DNA from: VAZQ01 sp963739175
GTDB lineage: Bacteria > Pseudomonadota > Alphaproteobacteria > Rhizobiales > Xanthobacteraceae
DNA length: 64,000 bases
Direction of reading: 5' to 3'
Assembly (NCBI GenBank): GCA_963739175.1
Contig: CAVTZH010000001.1
Location: 1,481,234 to 1,545,233, forward strand
The notes under the pieces are model-generated. The model saw only the letters and a program-made list of their open reading frames with translations. It ran no database searches and was not told the DNA's origin. Shown one piece after another: positions 27,290 through 35,790 of the stretch (its first letter is position 1; every line of letters starts with the position of its first letter). Made by a program: the position numbers and the translations under genes.

Positions 27290-28486
27290 GTGTTTGACTT
27301 TCTCTTCGGCCGCAAGTCGCAACGCCAGCAAAAGCCGGCGTCCGGCTTCTGGCGCATCGATCTGCGGTCGCTCGGCGGGCCGATGACCGCTCTGGCCAGG
27401 GAAGCTTTGAGACTGCCACAGAAATCGCAAAAGCCCCGTCGCGAGGACGCAGCAAGGCCGTTGCCTGCCGAGCAACGTCCGCGGCCGCCGCACGTGCCGC
27501 AGCCAGACGACCGATACGATCACCAGCAGCGCGGCTACCCGCAGCCCGATCCTCAGCAGCAGGATTATCCGCAGCAGAATTACCAGCAGCACGACTACCA
27601 AGAGCGCGGCTACCAACAGCCGGACCATCCGCGGCAGAGCCATCAGCCGCAACCCCGCCAGCCACAAGCCCACCAGCCACAAGCCCACCAGCCGCAAACC
27701 CACCAGCCACGCGACCGCCAGCCGTCCGACTATCGCCAGCCGCCGCGCGCGCAGCAGGGCGGCGAAGCCTTCCTCGCGGTGCAAGGCGTCGAGAAGAGCT
27801 TCGGCGGACGCAAGGTGGTGAAGGGCGTGAACCTCTACGTGCGCCGCGGCGAAGCGGTGGGCCTCTTGGGGCCGAACGGCGCCGGCAAGACCACGGTGTT
27901 CTACATGATCACCGGGCTGATCAAGGCCGATCGCGGCCGCGTCGACCTCGACGGCTACAATATCTCGGCGCTGCCGATGTATCAGCGCGCGCGGCTCGGC
28001 ATCGGCTATCTGCCGCAGGAAGCGTCGATCTTCCGCGGGCTCACGGTCGAGGACAATATCCGCTCGGTGCTGGAGATCGTCGAGCCGAACCGGCGCAAGC
28101 GCGAGGCCGAGCTCACCAACCTGCTCGATGAGTTCCACATCACGCGGCTGCGCAAGACGCCGTCGATCGCGCTGTCGGGCGGCGAGCGCCGCCGCGTCGA
28201 GATTGCGCGCGCGCTGGCATCGCGACCGAACTACATGCTGCTCGACGAGCCGTTCGCCGGCATCGACCCGATCGCGGTGGGCGATATTCAGGCACTGGTG
28301 CGCCATCTCACCAGCCGCGGCATCGGCGTTCTCATCACCGACCACAACGTGCGCGAGACATTGGGCCTGACCGACCGCGCCTACATCATCTATTCCGGGC
28401 AGGTGCTGATGGAGGGCCGCACCGAGGACATCGTCAACGATCCGGAGGTGCGCCGGCTCTATCTGGGCGAGGAATTCCGTCTCTAG
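27290..28486 (+). CDS. lptB: LPS export ATPase LptB with a long Gln/Pro-rich N-terminal extension
   Basis: 398 residues against about 240–270 for a usual LptB. The ABC ATPase starts near residue 160 (AFLAVQGVEKSFGGRKVVKGV). It has Walker A GLLGPNGAGKTT, the Q-loop GYLPQEASIFRGLTV, signature ALSGGERRR, Walker B YMLLDEPFAGIDP and the H-loop TDHNVRET, so it should power LPS extraction with LptFG. Residues ~1–158 are low complexity, rich in Gln, Pro, Tyr and His with tandem repeats, preceded by a short amphipathic start (MFDFLFGRK). GTG at 27290 follows GAGG. Alphaproteobacterial LptBs often have some extension, but this one is long and repetitive. Confidence 0.92.
   Translation: MFDFLFGRKSQRQQKPASGFWRIDLRSLGGPMTALAREALRLPQKSQKPRREDAARPLPAEQRPRPPHVPQPDDRYDHQQRGYPQPDPQQQDYPQQNYQQHDYQERGYQQPDHPRQSHQPQPRQPQAHQPQAHQPQTHQPRDRQPSDYRQPPRAQQGGEAFLAVQGVEKSFGGRKVVKGVNLYVRRGEAVGLLGPNGAGKTTVFYMITGLIKADRGRVDLDGYNISALPMYQRARLGIGYLPQEASIFRGLTVEDNIRSVLEIVEPNRRKREAELTNLLDEFHITRLRKTPSIALSGGERRRVEIARALASRPNYMLLDEPFAGIDPIAVGDIQALVRHLTSRGIGVLITDHNVRETLGLTDRAYIIYSGQVLMEGRTEDIVNDPEVRRLYLGEEFRL
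27640..27725 (+). repeat. Tandem 15-base coding repeats (His-Gln-Pro-Gln-Ala units)
   Basis: Within the lptB extension, units close to CCACAAGCCCACCAG recur in frame, encoding successive HQPQA/HQPQT pentapeptides. Such arrays expand and contract by slippage, so length may vary between strains. Confidence 0.75.
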
Positions 28487-28609
28487 TTTCCGAAATTATC
28501 CCCCGCCTTATCCCCTACTTTGGTTTGTTAAGTCCGTCGGCAGGAACTGGTATACAGGGCCACCTGAACCGGATAAGCAAGAACCGGACCAGTTTTCCAC
28601 CGGGACCCG

Positions 28610-30136
28610 ATGGCGCTCAGTCAAAAGCTCGAAATTCGTCAAAGCCAAGCGCTGGTTATGACGCCGCAGCTGATGCAGGCCATCAAGCTGCTGCAGCTGT
28701 CGAATCTCGATCTGACCGCCTATGTGGACAACGAGCTCGAGCGCAACCCGCTGCTGGAGCGCACGGCCGAGACCGAGGCCGAAGCCGAGCGCCGCGCGAC
28801 CGACGGCGCGGTGACCGAGGCGCCGGCCGAGGAATGGGCGGAGCGCCCGGTCGACGCGGTCGACAACGCCCCCGAGCTCCAGCGCGATGCCAACGAGCAG
28901 GCCGGCGACGACGACGGCGCCGGCAGCCAGCAAGCATCGAGCGAGGCGCCGCTCGGCTATTCGGAATGGGGAAGCACGCCGGCGGCCCGTAGCAGTGACG
29001 ACGACTATAATCTCGAAGCCTTCGCATCGGCCGAGCGCACGCTCTCCGATCATCTCGCCGAACAGCTCGCGCTCGCGATCACCGATCCGGCGCAGCGCAT
29101 GATCGGCCAGTATCTCATCGACATGGTCGACGAGGCCGGTTACCTCGCCGGCGACCTCGCCACGGTCGCCGAGAAGCTCGGCACGTCGGTCGCGGAAGTC
29201 GAAGCGGTGCTGACGGTGTTGCAGACCTTCGACCCGGCCGGCATCTGCGCGCGCAGCCTCACCGAATGCCTGGCGATCCAGCTCAAGGAACGCGATCGCT
29301 TCGATCCGGCCATGCGGGCGCTGATCGAGCACATCGATCTGTTGGCCAAGCGCGAGCTCGGCGCGCTCAGGAAAATCTGCGGCGTCAACGAGGAAGACCT
29401 CGTCGACATGATCGCCGAGATCCGCCAGCTCAATCCCAAGCCGGGGCTCGCTTTCGGCTCGACGCTGGTGCAGCCGATCGTGCCCGACGTGTTCGTGCGG
29501 CCGCTGCCCAACAGCTCCTTCCTGGTGGAGCTCAATTCCGAGACGCTGCCGAAAGTGCTGGTCAACCAGACCTACTACACGCAGGTCACCAAGTCGGTGA
29601 AGAACGACAAGGAGAAATCCTATCTCGCCGATTGCCTGCAGACCGCGACCTGGCTGATCCGCGCGCTCGACCAGCGCGCCAAGACCATCCTGAAAGTGTC
29701 CGAGGAGATCGTCCGCCAGCAGGATGGTTTCTTCGTGCACGGCGTGCAGCATTTGCGGCCGCTCAATCTCAAGACCGTCGCCGATGCGATCGGCATGCAC
29801 GAGTCGACGGTGTCGCGCGTCACCGCCAACAAATACATGGCGACCAATCGCGGAATCTTCGAGCTGAAATATTTCTTCACCTCGGCGATCGCGTCGACCA
29901 CCGGCGGCGATGCGCATTCGGCGGAGGCGGTGCGGCATCGCATCAAGCAGCTCATCGACGCCGAGAGCGGTGACGATGTGCTGTCGGACGACACCATTGT
30001 CGAGAAGCTCAATACCGCCGGCATCGACATCGCGCGGCGAACGGTCGCGAAGTATCGCGAGGCCATGCGCATTCCATCGTCGGTGCAACGCCGGCGCGAA
30101 AAGCAGCTCGCCAACGAGGGCGCAGCCACGTCCTAG
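28610..30136 (+). CDS. rpoN: RNA polymerase sigma-54 factor
   Basis: 508 residues. Region I (LEIRQSQALVMTPQLMQAIKLLQLSNLDL) contacts activator proteins. The acidic region II (about residues 60–130) is long. The core-binding domain (FDPAGICARSLTECLAIQL) is followed by the HTH (LKTVADAIGMHESTVSRVTANKY) and the RpoN box near ARRTVAKYREAMRIPSS, which reads the -24 element. The position lptB–rpoN–hpf–ptsN is the conserved proteobacterial order. It directs nitrogen and other enhancer-dependent genes. The frame is intact. Confidence 0.96.
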   Translation: MALSQKLEIRQSQALVMTPQLMQAIKLLQLSNLDLTAYVDNELERNPLLERTAETEAEAERRATDGAVTEAPAEEWAERPVDAVDNAPELQRDANEQAGDDDGAGSQQASSEAPLGYSEWGSTPAARSSDDDYNLEAFASAERTLSDHLAEQLALAITDPAQRMIGQYLIDMVDEAGYLAGDLATVAEKLGTSVAEVEAVLTVLQTFDPAGICARSLTECLAIQLKERDRFDPAMRALIEHIDLLAKRELGALRKICGVNEEDLVDMIAEIRQLNPKPGLAFGSTLVQPIVPDVFVRPLPNSSFLVELNSETLPKVLVNQTYYTQVTKSVKNDKEKSYLADCLQTATWLIRALDQRAKTILKVSEEIVRQQDGFFVHGVQHLRPLNLKTVADAIGMHESTVSRVTANKYMATNRGIFELKYFFTSAIASTTGGDAHSAEAVRHRIKQLIDAESGDDVLSDDTIVEKLNTAGIDIARRTVAKYREAMRIPSSVQRRREKQLANEGAATS

Positions 30137-30263
30137 ACTGCCTGCTTTGGGTGCGGCCGCCGGAACGTCGCATTGACACGGCCCGCCCGCGTTCCTAGCT
30201 TTTTAGATACCGGTCATGTCGCGTTTGGCATGCCGGCCCCGCTGCGAAGAATGGAGGCATTCG

Positions 30264-30847
30264 ATGCCTTTTCGCGTCTCGGGCAAGAACATCGCGATCG
30301 GCGACGCGTTGCGCGGTCGCGTGAATCAGCGGATCGCCGAAGCGACCGCAAAATATTTCGACGGCGGCTATTCGGGCCACGTGACCATCGGAAAAGACGG
30401 GTTCGGCTTCCGCACGGAATGCGTGGTGCATCTCGATTCCGGCATCGTGCTGGAAGCCGAGGCGATCGCCGGCGATGCCTATTCCAGCGCCGATCAGGCC
30501 GCGGGGCGGATCGAAAAGCGGCTGCGGCGTTACAAGGGGCGGTTGAAGGATCATCAAGCCGCGCGGATGGACGGGCAAGGCAATCGCATCAGGCGGCGCC
30601 AAGCTATGTCATCGCGGCGCCCGACGAAGATACCGACGAAGAGATCACCGAGTTCAATCCCGTCATCATCGCCGAATCGACGACGGCGCTGAAACGCATG
30701 TCGGTAAGCGATGCTGTCATGCAACTCGATCTGACCGGTACTGCGGTGGTCGTGTTTCGTCACGCTGGACACGGTCGCGTCAATCTGGTTTATCGCCGCG
30801 CCGATGGCCATATCGGCTGGATCGATCCGCCCGCCGTCGAGGCTTGA
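30264..30847 (+). CDS. hpf: Long-form ribosome hibernation-promoting factor, one frame disruption
   Basis: About 194 residues when repaired. The N-terminal domain (MPFRVSGKNIAIGDALRGRVNQRIAEATAKYFDGGYSGHVTIGK) is the YfiA/HPF fold that blocks the ribosomal A and P sites. The C-terminal domain (KRMSVSDAVMQLDLTGTAVVVFRHAGHGRVNLVYRRADGHIGWIDP) is the dimerisation part of long HPF that makes 100S ribosomes. They lie in different frames, with a missing base in the linker near 30575–30600. GGAGG precedes the ATG. The linker is variable in the family, so the exact site cannot be fixed. Confidence 0.9.
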
Positions 30848-31062
30848 GATGGTCCAAAGGACGGCCATTGACGGCGCGAGTCCGGCTCCTTATGGTCCGC
30901 CGCCTTTGACAGGGCTGGAGCATCTCGACGAGCGTGGCGTTCGGATTTACCGAGGACCTCGTGCTGACGCTAAGTGAATCCACGTATCAAACCGGCTGAG
31001 CGATTCGTCATTCTGCCGTCGTGTTCGCGACCCACAAGGCTTCCGCATTCTGGAAAAGTTCC

Positions 31063-31525
31063 ATGGCGCTCACCGACGTCGTCGCGCTCGATGCGATCAT
31101 TCCGACGCTCAAGGTCAACGGCAAGAAGCAGGCGTTGCAGGAGCTCGCCGCCAAGGCGGCGCAAATCTGCGGCCATAGCGAGAAGACCATCTTCGAAACG
31201 CTGATGCAGCGCGAGAAGCTCGGCTCCACCGGCGTCGGCAACGGCGTCGCGATTCCGCACGGCAAGCTGCCGAAGCTCAACAAGCTGTTTGGATTGTTCG
31301 CTCGACTCGAGCGGCCTGTCGATTTCGAATCGCTCGACGGCCAGCCGGTCAGTCTGATCTTCCTGCTGCTGGCGCCGGAAGGTGCCGGCGCCGATCACCT
31401 CAAGGCGTTGGCCCGAGTTCGCGCGCGTGCTGCGTGACCCCGACACCGCGCGCAAGCTGCGCGAGTCGCGCGATGCCGAGGCCATCTACGCAGTGCTGGC
31501 GATGCCGTCCGCCAGCGCGGCTTGA
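31063..31525 (+). CDS. ptsN: Nitrogen-PTS EIIA protein, one frame disruption
   Basis: EIIA-Ntr, about 153 residues, a phosphorylatable regulator linking nitrogen status and potassium transport. GVGNGVAIPHGKLPKLNKLFGLF includes the active-site His (AIPHGK), and FLLLAPEGAGADHLKAL is the second family signature. An extra C in the run 31412–31414 (GGCCCGAG for GGCCGAG) breaks the frame before FARVLRDPDTARKLRESRDAEAIYAVL. I chose the ATG at 31063 (MALTDVVALDAIIPTL), the usual family start. It follows hpf by 215 bases. Confidence 0.92.
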
Positions 31526-31546
31526 GATTTTAAGAGATCACTCCGA

Positions 31547-31825
31547 TCAGTGGACGCTGACCGTCTCGAGCTCCTGGCTCCAGGCGCTGGCCACCGCGGC
31601 TTCGCGGCTGTCGGTCAGCATCATCGGCGTGCCGTCGGCTGCGTGCAGCGCGAACAGTTGCATGCCGGGCTGAAGCGCAGGCGCCTGCGGGAACATCGAG
31701 GACACGTCCTCGGAGCGGATCGCTTTCACGTAGGCGATCTTGCCGCCGCCGAGCAGCGCGAGCGCTTCCGGCGAGATGTTCGGCGTGTGGGTAGTGAAGT
31801 CGTTACTCGTCGTGTTGCTGTTCAT
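31547..31825 (-). CDS. DUF1150 family protein
   Basis: 92 residues from ATG 31825, with AAAGGAG about 9 bases upstream. ISPEALALLGGGKIAYVKAIRSEDV and GMQLFALHAADGTPMMLTDSREAAVASAWSQEL match the small DUF1150 family, which in Alphaproteobacteria regularly sits directly downstream of an hsp20 gene, as here (54 bases). Its role is unknown; the pairing suggests a function in the heat-shock response. Confidence 0.85.
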   Translation of the reverse strand: MNSNTTSNDFTTHTPNISPEALALLGGGKIAYVKAIRSEDVSSMFPQAPALQPGMQLFALHAADGTPMMLTDSREAAVASAWSQELETVSVH

Positions 31826-31879
31826 GGCCCTCGACTCCTTTCTGGTGTGACTGTCGAGTCCTGGTTTCACCAAACCTGG

Positions 31880-32305
31880 TTAGTCGTGCTCCGCGATCTT
31901 GATGTTCTTGACGACCCGCTCCGGGGTCGGACGCGCAAGATCGATGGAGAGCAGCCCGTTCTTCAAATCCGCGCCCAGCACCTCCATTCCGTCCGCGAGC
32001 ACGAAGGTGCGCTGGAACTGGCGCGCCGCGATGCCGCGGTGGAGGAATTGCCGTGTTTTGTCGTCCTGCTGACGTCCCCGAATAAGGAGTTGGCTTTCCT
32101 CGATCGAAACGTCGAGTTGGTCGCGGGTGAACCCGGCGACCGCCAGCGTGATGCGCAGGCGCTCGGGGTACCCGTCCTCACGCGGGATCCGCTCGATGTT
32201 GTAGGGCGGATAGCCGTCGGCGGCTTTGGAGACGCGGTCGAGCGCACGCTCGATCTCGTCAAAGCCCAGCAGGAAGGGACTTGATAGCGACGGGAGTCTG
32301 GACAT
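31880..32305 (-). CDS. Hsp20/IbpA-family small heat-shock protein
   Basis: 141 residues. The alpha-crystallin domain spans about residues 35–130 (YPPYNIERIPREDGYPERLRITLAVAGFTRDQLDVSIEESQLLIRGRQ...FLHRGIAARQFQRTFVLADGMEV). The C-terminal half ends PERVVKNIKIAEHD, in place of the I-x-I anchor. It holds unfolding proteins in a refoldable state. Upstream sit an RpoH-type promoter and a hairpin over the ribosome-binding site, listed separately. It is probably co-transcribed with DUF1150. Confidence 0.92.
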   Translation of the reverse strand: MSRLPSLSSPFLLGFDEIERALDRVSKAADGYPPYNIERIPREDGYPERLRITLAVAGFTRDQLDVSIEESQLLIRGRQQDDKTRQFLHRGIAARQFQRTFVLADGMEVLGADLKNGLLSIDLARPTPERVVKNIKIAEHD

Positions 32306-32310
32306 TCCTT

Positions 32311-32334
32311 CAAAGTCCTCTGTAAGCGACTTTG
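32311..32334 (-). promoter_or_regulatory. Hairpin over the hsp20 Shine-Dalgarno, candidate RNA thermometer
   Basis: On the minus strand CAAAGTC pairs with GACTTTG around a 10-base loop. The likely Shine-Dalgarno AGAGGA (32316–32321), 10 bases before the ATG, straddles loop and stem. An AAGGA directly abuts the ATG and is too close to serve. Small heat-shock genes in rhizobia often carry ROSE-type thermometers in a leader of this length, but the primary sequence here is not an obvious ROSE match, so the function is inferred. Confidence 0.5.
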
Positions 32335-32409
32335 ACGGGGCCCTTGCGGCGCCCCCAGGTTAACCGGTCGCGGCCCCGCATCATGCGGAACCGCTGTCCG
32401 ATCGCTTCT

Positions 32410-32440
32410 CAATATGGGGTCTTGCGGTTAAGGCTTCAAG
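32410..32440 (-). promoter_or_regulatory. RpoH (sigma-32) type promoter of hsp20
   Basis: On the minus strand CTTGAA is followed after a 15-base spacer by CCCCATATTG, close to the heat-shock consensus CTTGAA–N13-17–CCCCAT. It lies about 105 bases before the hsp20 ATG, leaving a leader of about 95 bases. Confidence 0.75.
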
Positions 32441-32510
32441 AATGGCCTAGAACGGGCGGATGCCCGGCGCGGCCGGGGGTTAATGGGCCGCAACGGCCCG
32501 GGAGGAAGCT

Positions 32511-33443
32511 GTGCGGATTGCGATCATGGGATCGGGCGGCGTCGGGGGCTATTTCGGCGCCAAGCTGGTGCTGGGCGGCGCCGATGTGAGCTTCGTGGCG
32601 CGCGGCAGCCACCTCGCGGCCATGCGCCGGGACGGCCTCACGATCGAAAGCGCGCACGATCCGATCCACCTGCCCAAGGTCAACGTCACCGACGATCCCT
32701 CGACCATCGGACCGGTCGACATGGTGATGTTCTGCGTCAAGCTCTGGGACACCGAGGACGCCGCGCGCCAGCTCATCCCGATCGTCGGACCCGAGACCGG
32801 GATCATCTCGTTCCAGAACGGCGTGCAGAAGGACGACATGCTGCGCCCGATCTTCGGCGACAAGGCGCTGATGGGCGGCGTCGCCTATGTCGGCACGACC
32901 ATCGGCCGGCCCGGCGTGATCCTGCAGACCGGGCAGTTGCAGCGCCTGGTGTTCGGCGAATACGACGGCCGCCGCTCGGCGCGCGCCGAGACGTTTCTCG
33001 CCGCTTGCAAGAAGGGCGGCATCAATGCCGAGCTCTCAGACGACGTCCGGCGCTCGCTCTGGGAAAAATTCGTGGTGCTGGTCGCGATGTCGGGCGCGAC
33101 CGCGTCCATGCGCCACACCATCGGTCCGATCCGCGCCCATCCGCTGACGCGCGAATTCCTGATCGACCTGGCGCGCGAGGTGGTCGCGGTCGGCCGCGCG
33201 CACGGCGTCAACCTGCCGGCGGACTATGCCGAGCAGCGGATTCCGTTCTTTGACGGCTGGCCGCCGGAGATGACCGCGTCGATGCATCACGACCTGAACG
33301 CCGGCAAGCCGCTCGAGCTGCGCTGGCTGTCGGGCGGCGTGGTCGACCTCGGCGCCAAGGTCGGCGTGCCGACGCCGATGAACCGTGCCGTGCGCGACAT
33401 CCTCACCCTGCACACCGAGGGTAAATCCGCTTCGGCGCATTGA
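32511..33443 (+). CDS. Ketopantoate reductase family protein (PanE/ApbA-like)
   Basis: 310 residues, GTG start with GGGAGGAA about 7 bases upstream. The N-terminal Rossmann IAIMGSGGVGGYFGAKLVLGG binds NADPH. LWEKFVVLVAMSGATASMRHTIG holds the conserved Lys of the family (WEKF), and MTASMHHDLNAGKPLELRWLSGGVVDLG matches the C-terminal MxxDxxxGRxTE-type motif with His in place of Gln. PanE paralogues are common in this order, and many act on other 2-keto acids, so a role in pantothenate synthesis is not assured. The enolase-superfamily gene starts within 4 bases of its stop. Confidence 0.85.
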   Translation: MRIAIMGSGGVGGYFGAKLVLGGADVSFVARGSHLAAMRRDGLTIESAHDPIHLPKVNVTDDPSTIGPVDMVMFCVKLWDTEDAARQLIPIVGPETGIISFQNGVQKDDMLRPIFGDKALMGGVAYVGTTIGRPGVILQTGQLQRLVFGEYDGRRSARAETFLAACKKGGINAELSDDVRRSLWEKFVVLVAMSGATASMRHTIGPIRAHPLTREFLIDLAREVVAVGRAHGVNLPADYAEQRIPFFDGWPPEMTASMHHDLNAGKPLELRWLSGGVVDLGAKVGVPTPMNRAVRDILTLHTEGKSASAH

Positions 33444-34543
33444 CGGGTACGACGATGGCACCAAGCCTGACCGTCCGTGCGATCCGTTGTGTCGGCGTCG
33501 AGGTGCCGATGACCTACGCGCTCGGAACGAGCCGCGCCGTCATCACCAAGGCGCCGCTGCTGCTGATCGATCTCGAGACCGAGGAGGGCGTCACCGGCCG
33601 CTCGTATCTGTGGTGCTACATGCCCGGCGTCATGCCGGCGATCGCGGCGATGCTGGCGGTGGTGGAGGAGACCGTGAAAGGCGAGCCGGTCGAGCCGATC
33701 CATCTTTGGGGCCGGCTCGCGGCGCGCTTCGCGCTGATCGGCATGCAAGGCATCATCCGCATGGCGGTGGCGGGGTTCGACATGGCGGCGTGGGACGCGG
33801 TGGCGATCGCCGCCGGTGTGCCGCTTGCGACACTCGTCGGCGGGCGGCCGGAGCCGGTCACCGCCTACAACAGTTGCGGGCTCGGCCTGATGGCGCCGGA
33901 CAAGGTCGCCGACGAGGCGGAGAAGCTCTTGGCCGGCGGCTTCTGCGCCGTGAAGCTTCGCCTTGGCTATGCGACGCTTGAGGAAGATCTCGCCGCGGTG
34001 CATGCGGTGCGGGCGCGCATCGGCGACGGCATCGCGCTGATGGTCGACTACAACCAGGCGCTCGACGTTCCCGACGCGCTCGCGCGCGGCCGCGCGCTCG
34101 ACGGCGAAAACATCTATTGGCTCGAAGAGCCGATCCGCCACGACGACTACGCCGGCTACAAGCGGCTCAAGCGCGCGCTGAAGACGCCGATCCAGATCGG
34201 CGAGAACTTTTCGCTGCTGTTCGGGATGGAGGCGGCGCTCGACGCCGGCGCCGCCACCTATGTGATGCCGGACCTTGAGCGGATCGGCGGCGTCACCGGC
34301 TGGCTGCGCGCGGCCGCGCTCGCCGACGAGCGCGGCATCAAGATGTCGTCGCACCTGTTCCCGGAGATCAGCGCGCACCTGATGACGGCGACGCCGACCC
34401 GGCATTTCCTTGAGTATGTGGACTGGGCGGATCGCATCGTCTGCGAGCCGCTGAAAATCGAGGATGGCCAGGCTGTGGTGCCTGACCGTCCCGGCAACGG
34501 TCTGGTGTGGGATGCGGCGGCGGTCGCGCGCTACCGGGTCTGA
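33440..34543 (+). CDS. Mandelate racemase-like enolase-superfamily enzyme
   Basis: About 367 residues (TTG 33440) or 362 (ATG 33455). The C-terminal region MSSHLFPEISAHLMTATPTRHFLE is very close to the mandelate racemase segment that carries the catalytic His (SSHLF). LMVDYNQALD, YWLEEP and IQIGENF give the three metal-binding acids. In the Lys-x-Lys site the sequence reads VKLRLGY: the first Lys is kept and the second, the S-specific base in mandelate racemase, is Arg. It may be a dehydratase or a one-sided catalyst on a 2-hydroxy acid. The start overlaps the PanE-like stop, so they are coupled. Confidence 0.85.
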   Translation: MTGTTMAPSLTVRAIRCVGVEVPMTYALGTSRAVITKAPLLLIDLETEEGVTGRSYLWCYMPGVMPAIAAMLAVVEETVKGEPVEPIHLWGRLAARFALIGMQGIIRMAVAGFDMAAWDAVAIAAGVPLATLVGGRPEPVTAYNSCGLGLMAPDKVADEAEKLLAGGFCAVKLRLGYATLEEDLAAVHAVRARIGDGIALMVDYNQALDVPDALARGRALDGENIYWLEEPIRHDDYAGYKRLKRALKTPIQIGENFSLLFGMEAALDAGAATYVMPDLERIGGVTGWLRAAALADERGIKMSSHLFPEISAHLMTATPTRHFLEYVDWADRIVCEPLKIEDGQAVVPDRPGNGLVWDAAAVARYRV

Positions 34544-34573
34544 CCGTCCCGCGCGACCTTCGCTACTTCATGA

Positions 34574-35629
34574 CTACTTGATCAGCGCCGCGACCTGATC
34601 GACGAGCTTCTTCGGCGTCGCGTAGATGCGCCGGATCAGCGCTTCCAGCTTCGCGCCATCCTCGGGATGCACGTCGAGCTTCATTTTCTTGGTGTCCGCG
34701 ATGAACTCGGGATCCTTCATGGTTGCCATGAAGGCCTCGCGCACCATCTTGGTGACGGCGGGCGACATGTCGGGCGGCGCGACGAACGGCCGTCCGATGC
34801 CCTGGCCGGCGTAGAGGAACTCGAGCGCCTGCTTGTGCTCGGCGTTCTTGATCAGGTCGAACAGGAACGGCGCGTTCTTGACTTCGGGGTTCGGCTCCGA
34901 GCCGGCCTGGAACAGCACATTGACCACGCCCTTGTCGAACCAGTCCTGCCGCTTGCTGTAGGCGCTGTCGTAGCTCTCGCAGACGCCGTCGACCTCGCCG
35001 CGGTCGATCGCCAGGATCACGTCCGACGACGACGGGAAGCCGGAGACCAGCTTGAACTTCGCGCCAAGCAGGCCGTTGAGCGCCCGCGGATACGAATAGG
35101 TGCCCGTGCCGACGCCGGTATTGCCGATGATCGCCTCGTGCTGAAGCAGGTCGGCGAAGGTCTTCACCTTGGAGCGGCTGTGCATGAAGCAGACATTGGT
35201 CTCGGTGGTCGGCGTTCCGAGCCACGTCATCTTGAGCGGATCGAATCGCGCGCCCGCCATGCCGCCGATCGGTCCGAGCGGTGCGTCGCGCGCGATGATG
35301 CCCATCACGCTGCCGTCCTTCGGCGCCACGTTGTAGATGTGATTGGCGGCATTGAAACTGCCGCCGCCGGGCATGTTCTGCGGCACCACGTTGGGCTTGC
35401 CCGGCAGGTGCTTGCCGATATGGCGGGCGACGACGCGGCCCCAATGGTCGTAGCCGCCGCCGGGGCCAAACCCGATCACCATCGTTACGTTGCGGCCGGC
35501 GAAATTCGGCTCCTGCGCCACCGCCGGCGACAGGAACGTCGCCGAGGCGGCCAGCGCGGCCGCGCCCAGAATTACGAAAGTGCGGCTGCCGCCGACCGTG
35601 CGCGCGAACCGCTTGGGTTGATCGAACAT
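34574..35629 (-). CDS. Bug-type/TctC-like periplasmic solute receptor
   Basis: 351 residues from ATG 35629 with GGAGA about 8 bases upstream. A signal peptide (TFVILGAAALAASATFLSPAVAQ) precedes FAGRNVTMVIGFGPGGGYDHWGRVVARH, the Bug opening with the substrate loop. GGSFNAANHIYNVAPKDGSVMGII and IGNTGVGTGTYSYPRALNGLLG follow. It belongs to a diverged branch of TctC-like receptors. The ligand is unknown. It converges on the enolase-superfamily gene with 30 bases between, and may serve the same substrate; that is inference. Confidence 0.85.
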   Translation of the reverse strand: MFDQPKRFARTVGGSRTFVILGAAALAASATFLSPAVAQEPNFAGRNVTMVIGFGPGGGYDHWGRVVARHIGKHLPGKPNVVPQNMPGGGSFNAANHIYNVAPKDGSVMGIIARDAPLGPIGGMAGARFDPLKMTWLGTPTTETNVCFMHSRSKVKTFADLLQHEAIIGNTGVGTGTYSYPRALNGLLGAKFKLVSGFPSSSDVILAIDRGEVDGVCESYDSAYSKRQDWFDKGVVNVLFQAGSEPNPEVKNAPFLFDLIKNAEHKQALEFLYAGQGIGRPFVAPPDMSPAVTKMVREAFMATMKDPEFIADTKKMKLDVHPEDGAKLEALIRRIYATPKKLVDQVAALIK

Positions 35630-35790
35630 TGTATTGTCTCCGCAATGCATTCCCGGCGCTTCGAGGCGGCCGGCTGACGCATCTTTCAACCTATGGCGCG
35701 TTGCAGGGCAAGGGCAGGGCGGCGCGTCGCTTCGCCACGCGCGGGCAAGGTTAAGGGAGAGGGTAGCTGACGTCGCGCCCCCGCTGGCGG

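Noticed and set aside
27640..27725. Tandem repeats considered as a CRISPR array
   Set aside because: Units are 15 bases, contiguous, without spacers, and in frame with lptB. They encode HQPQA-type pentapeptides.
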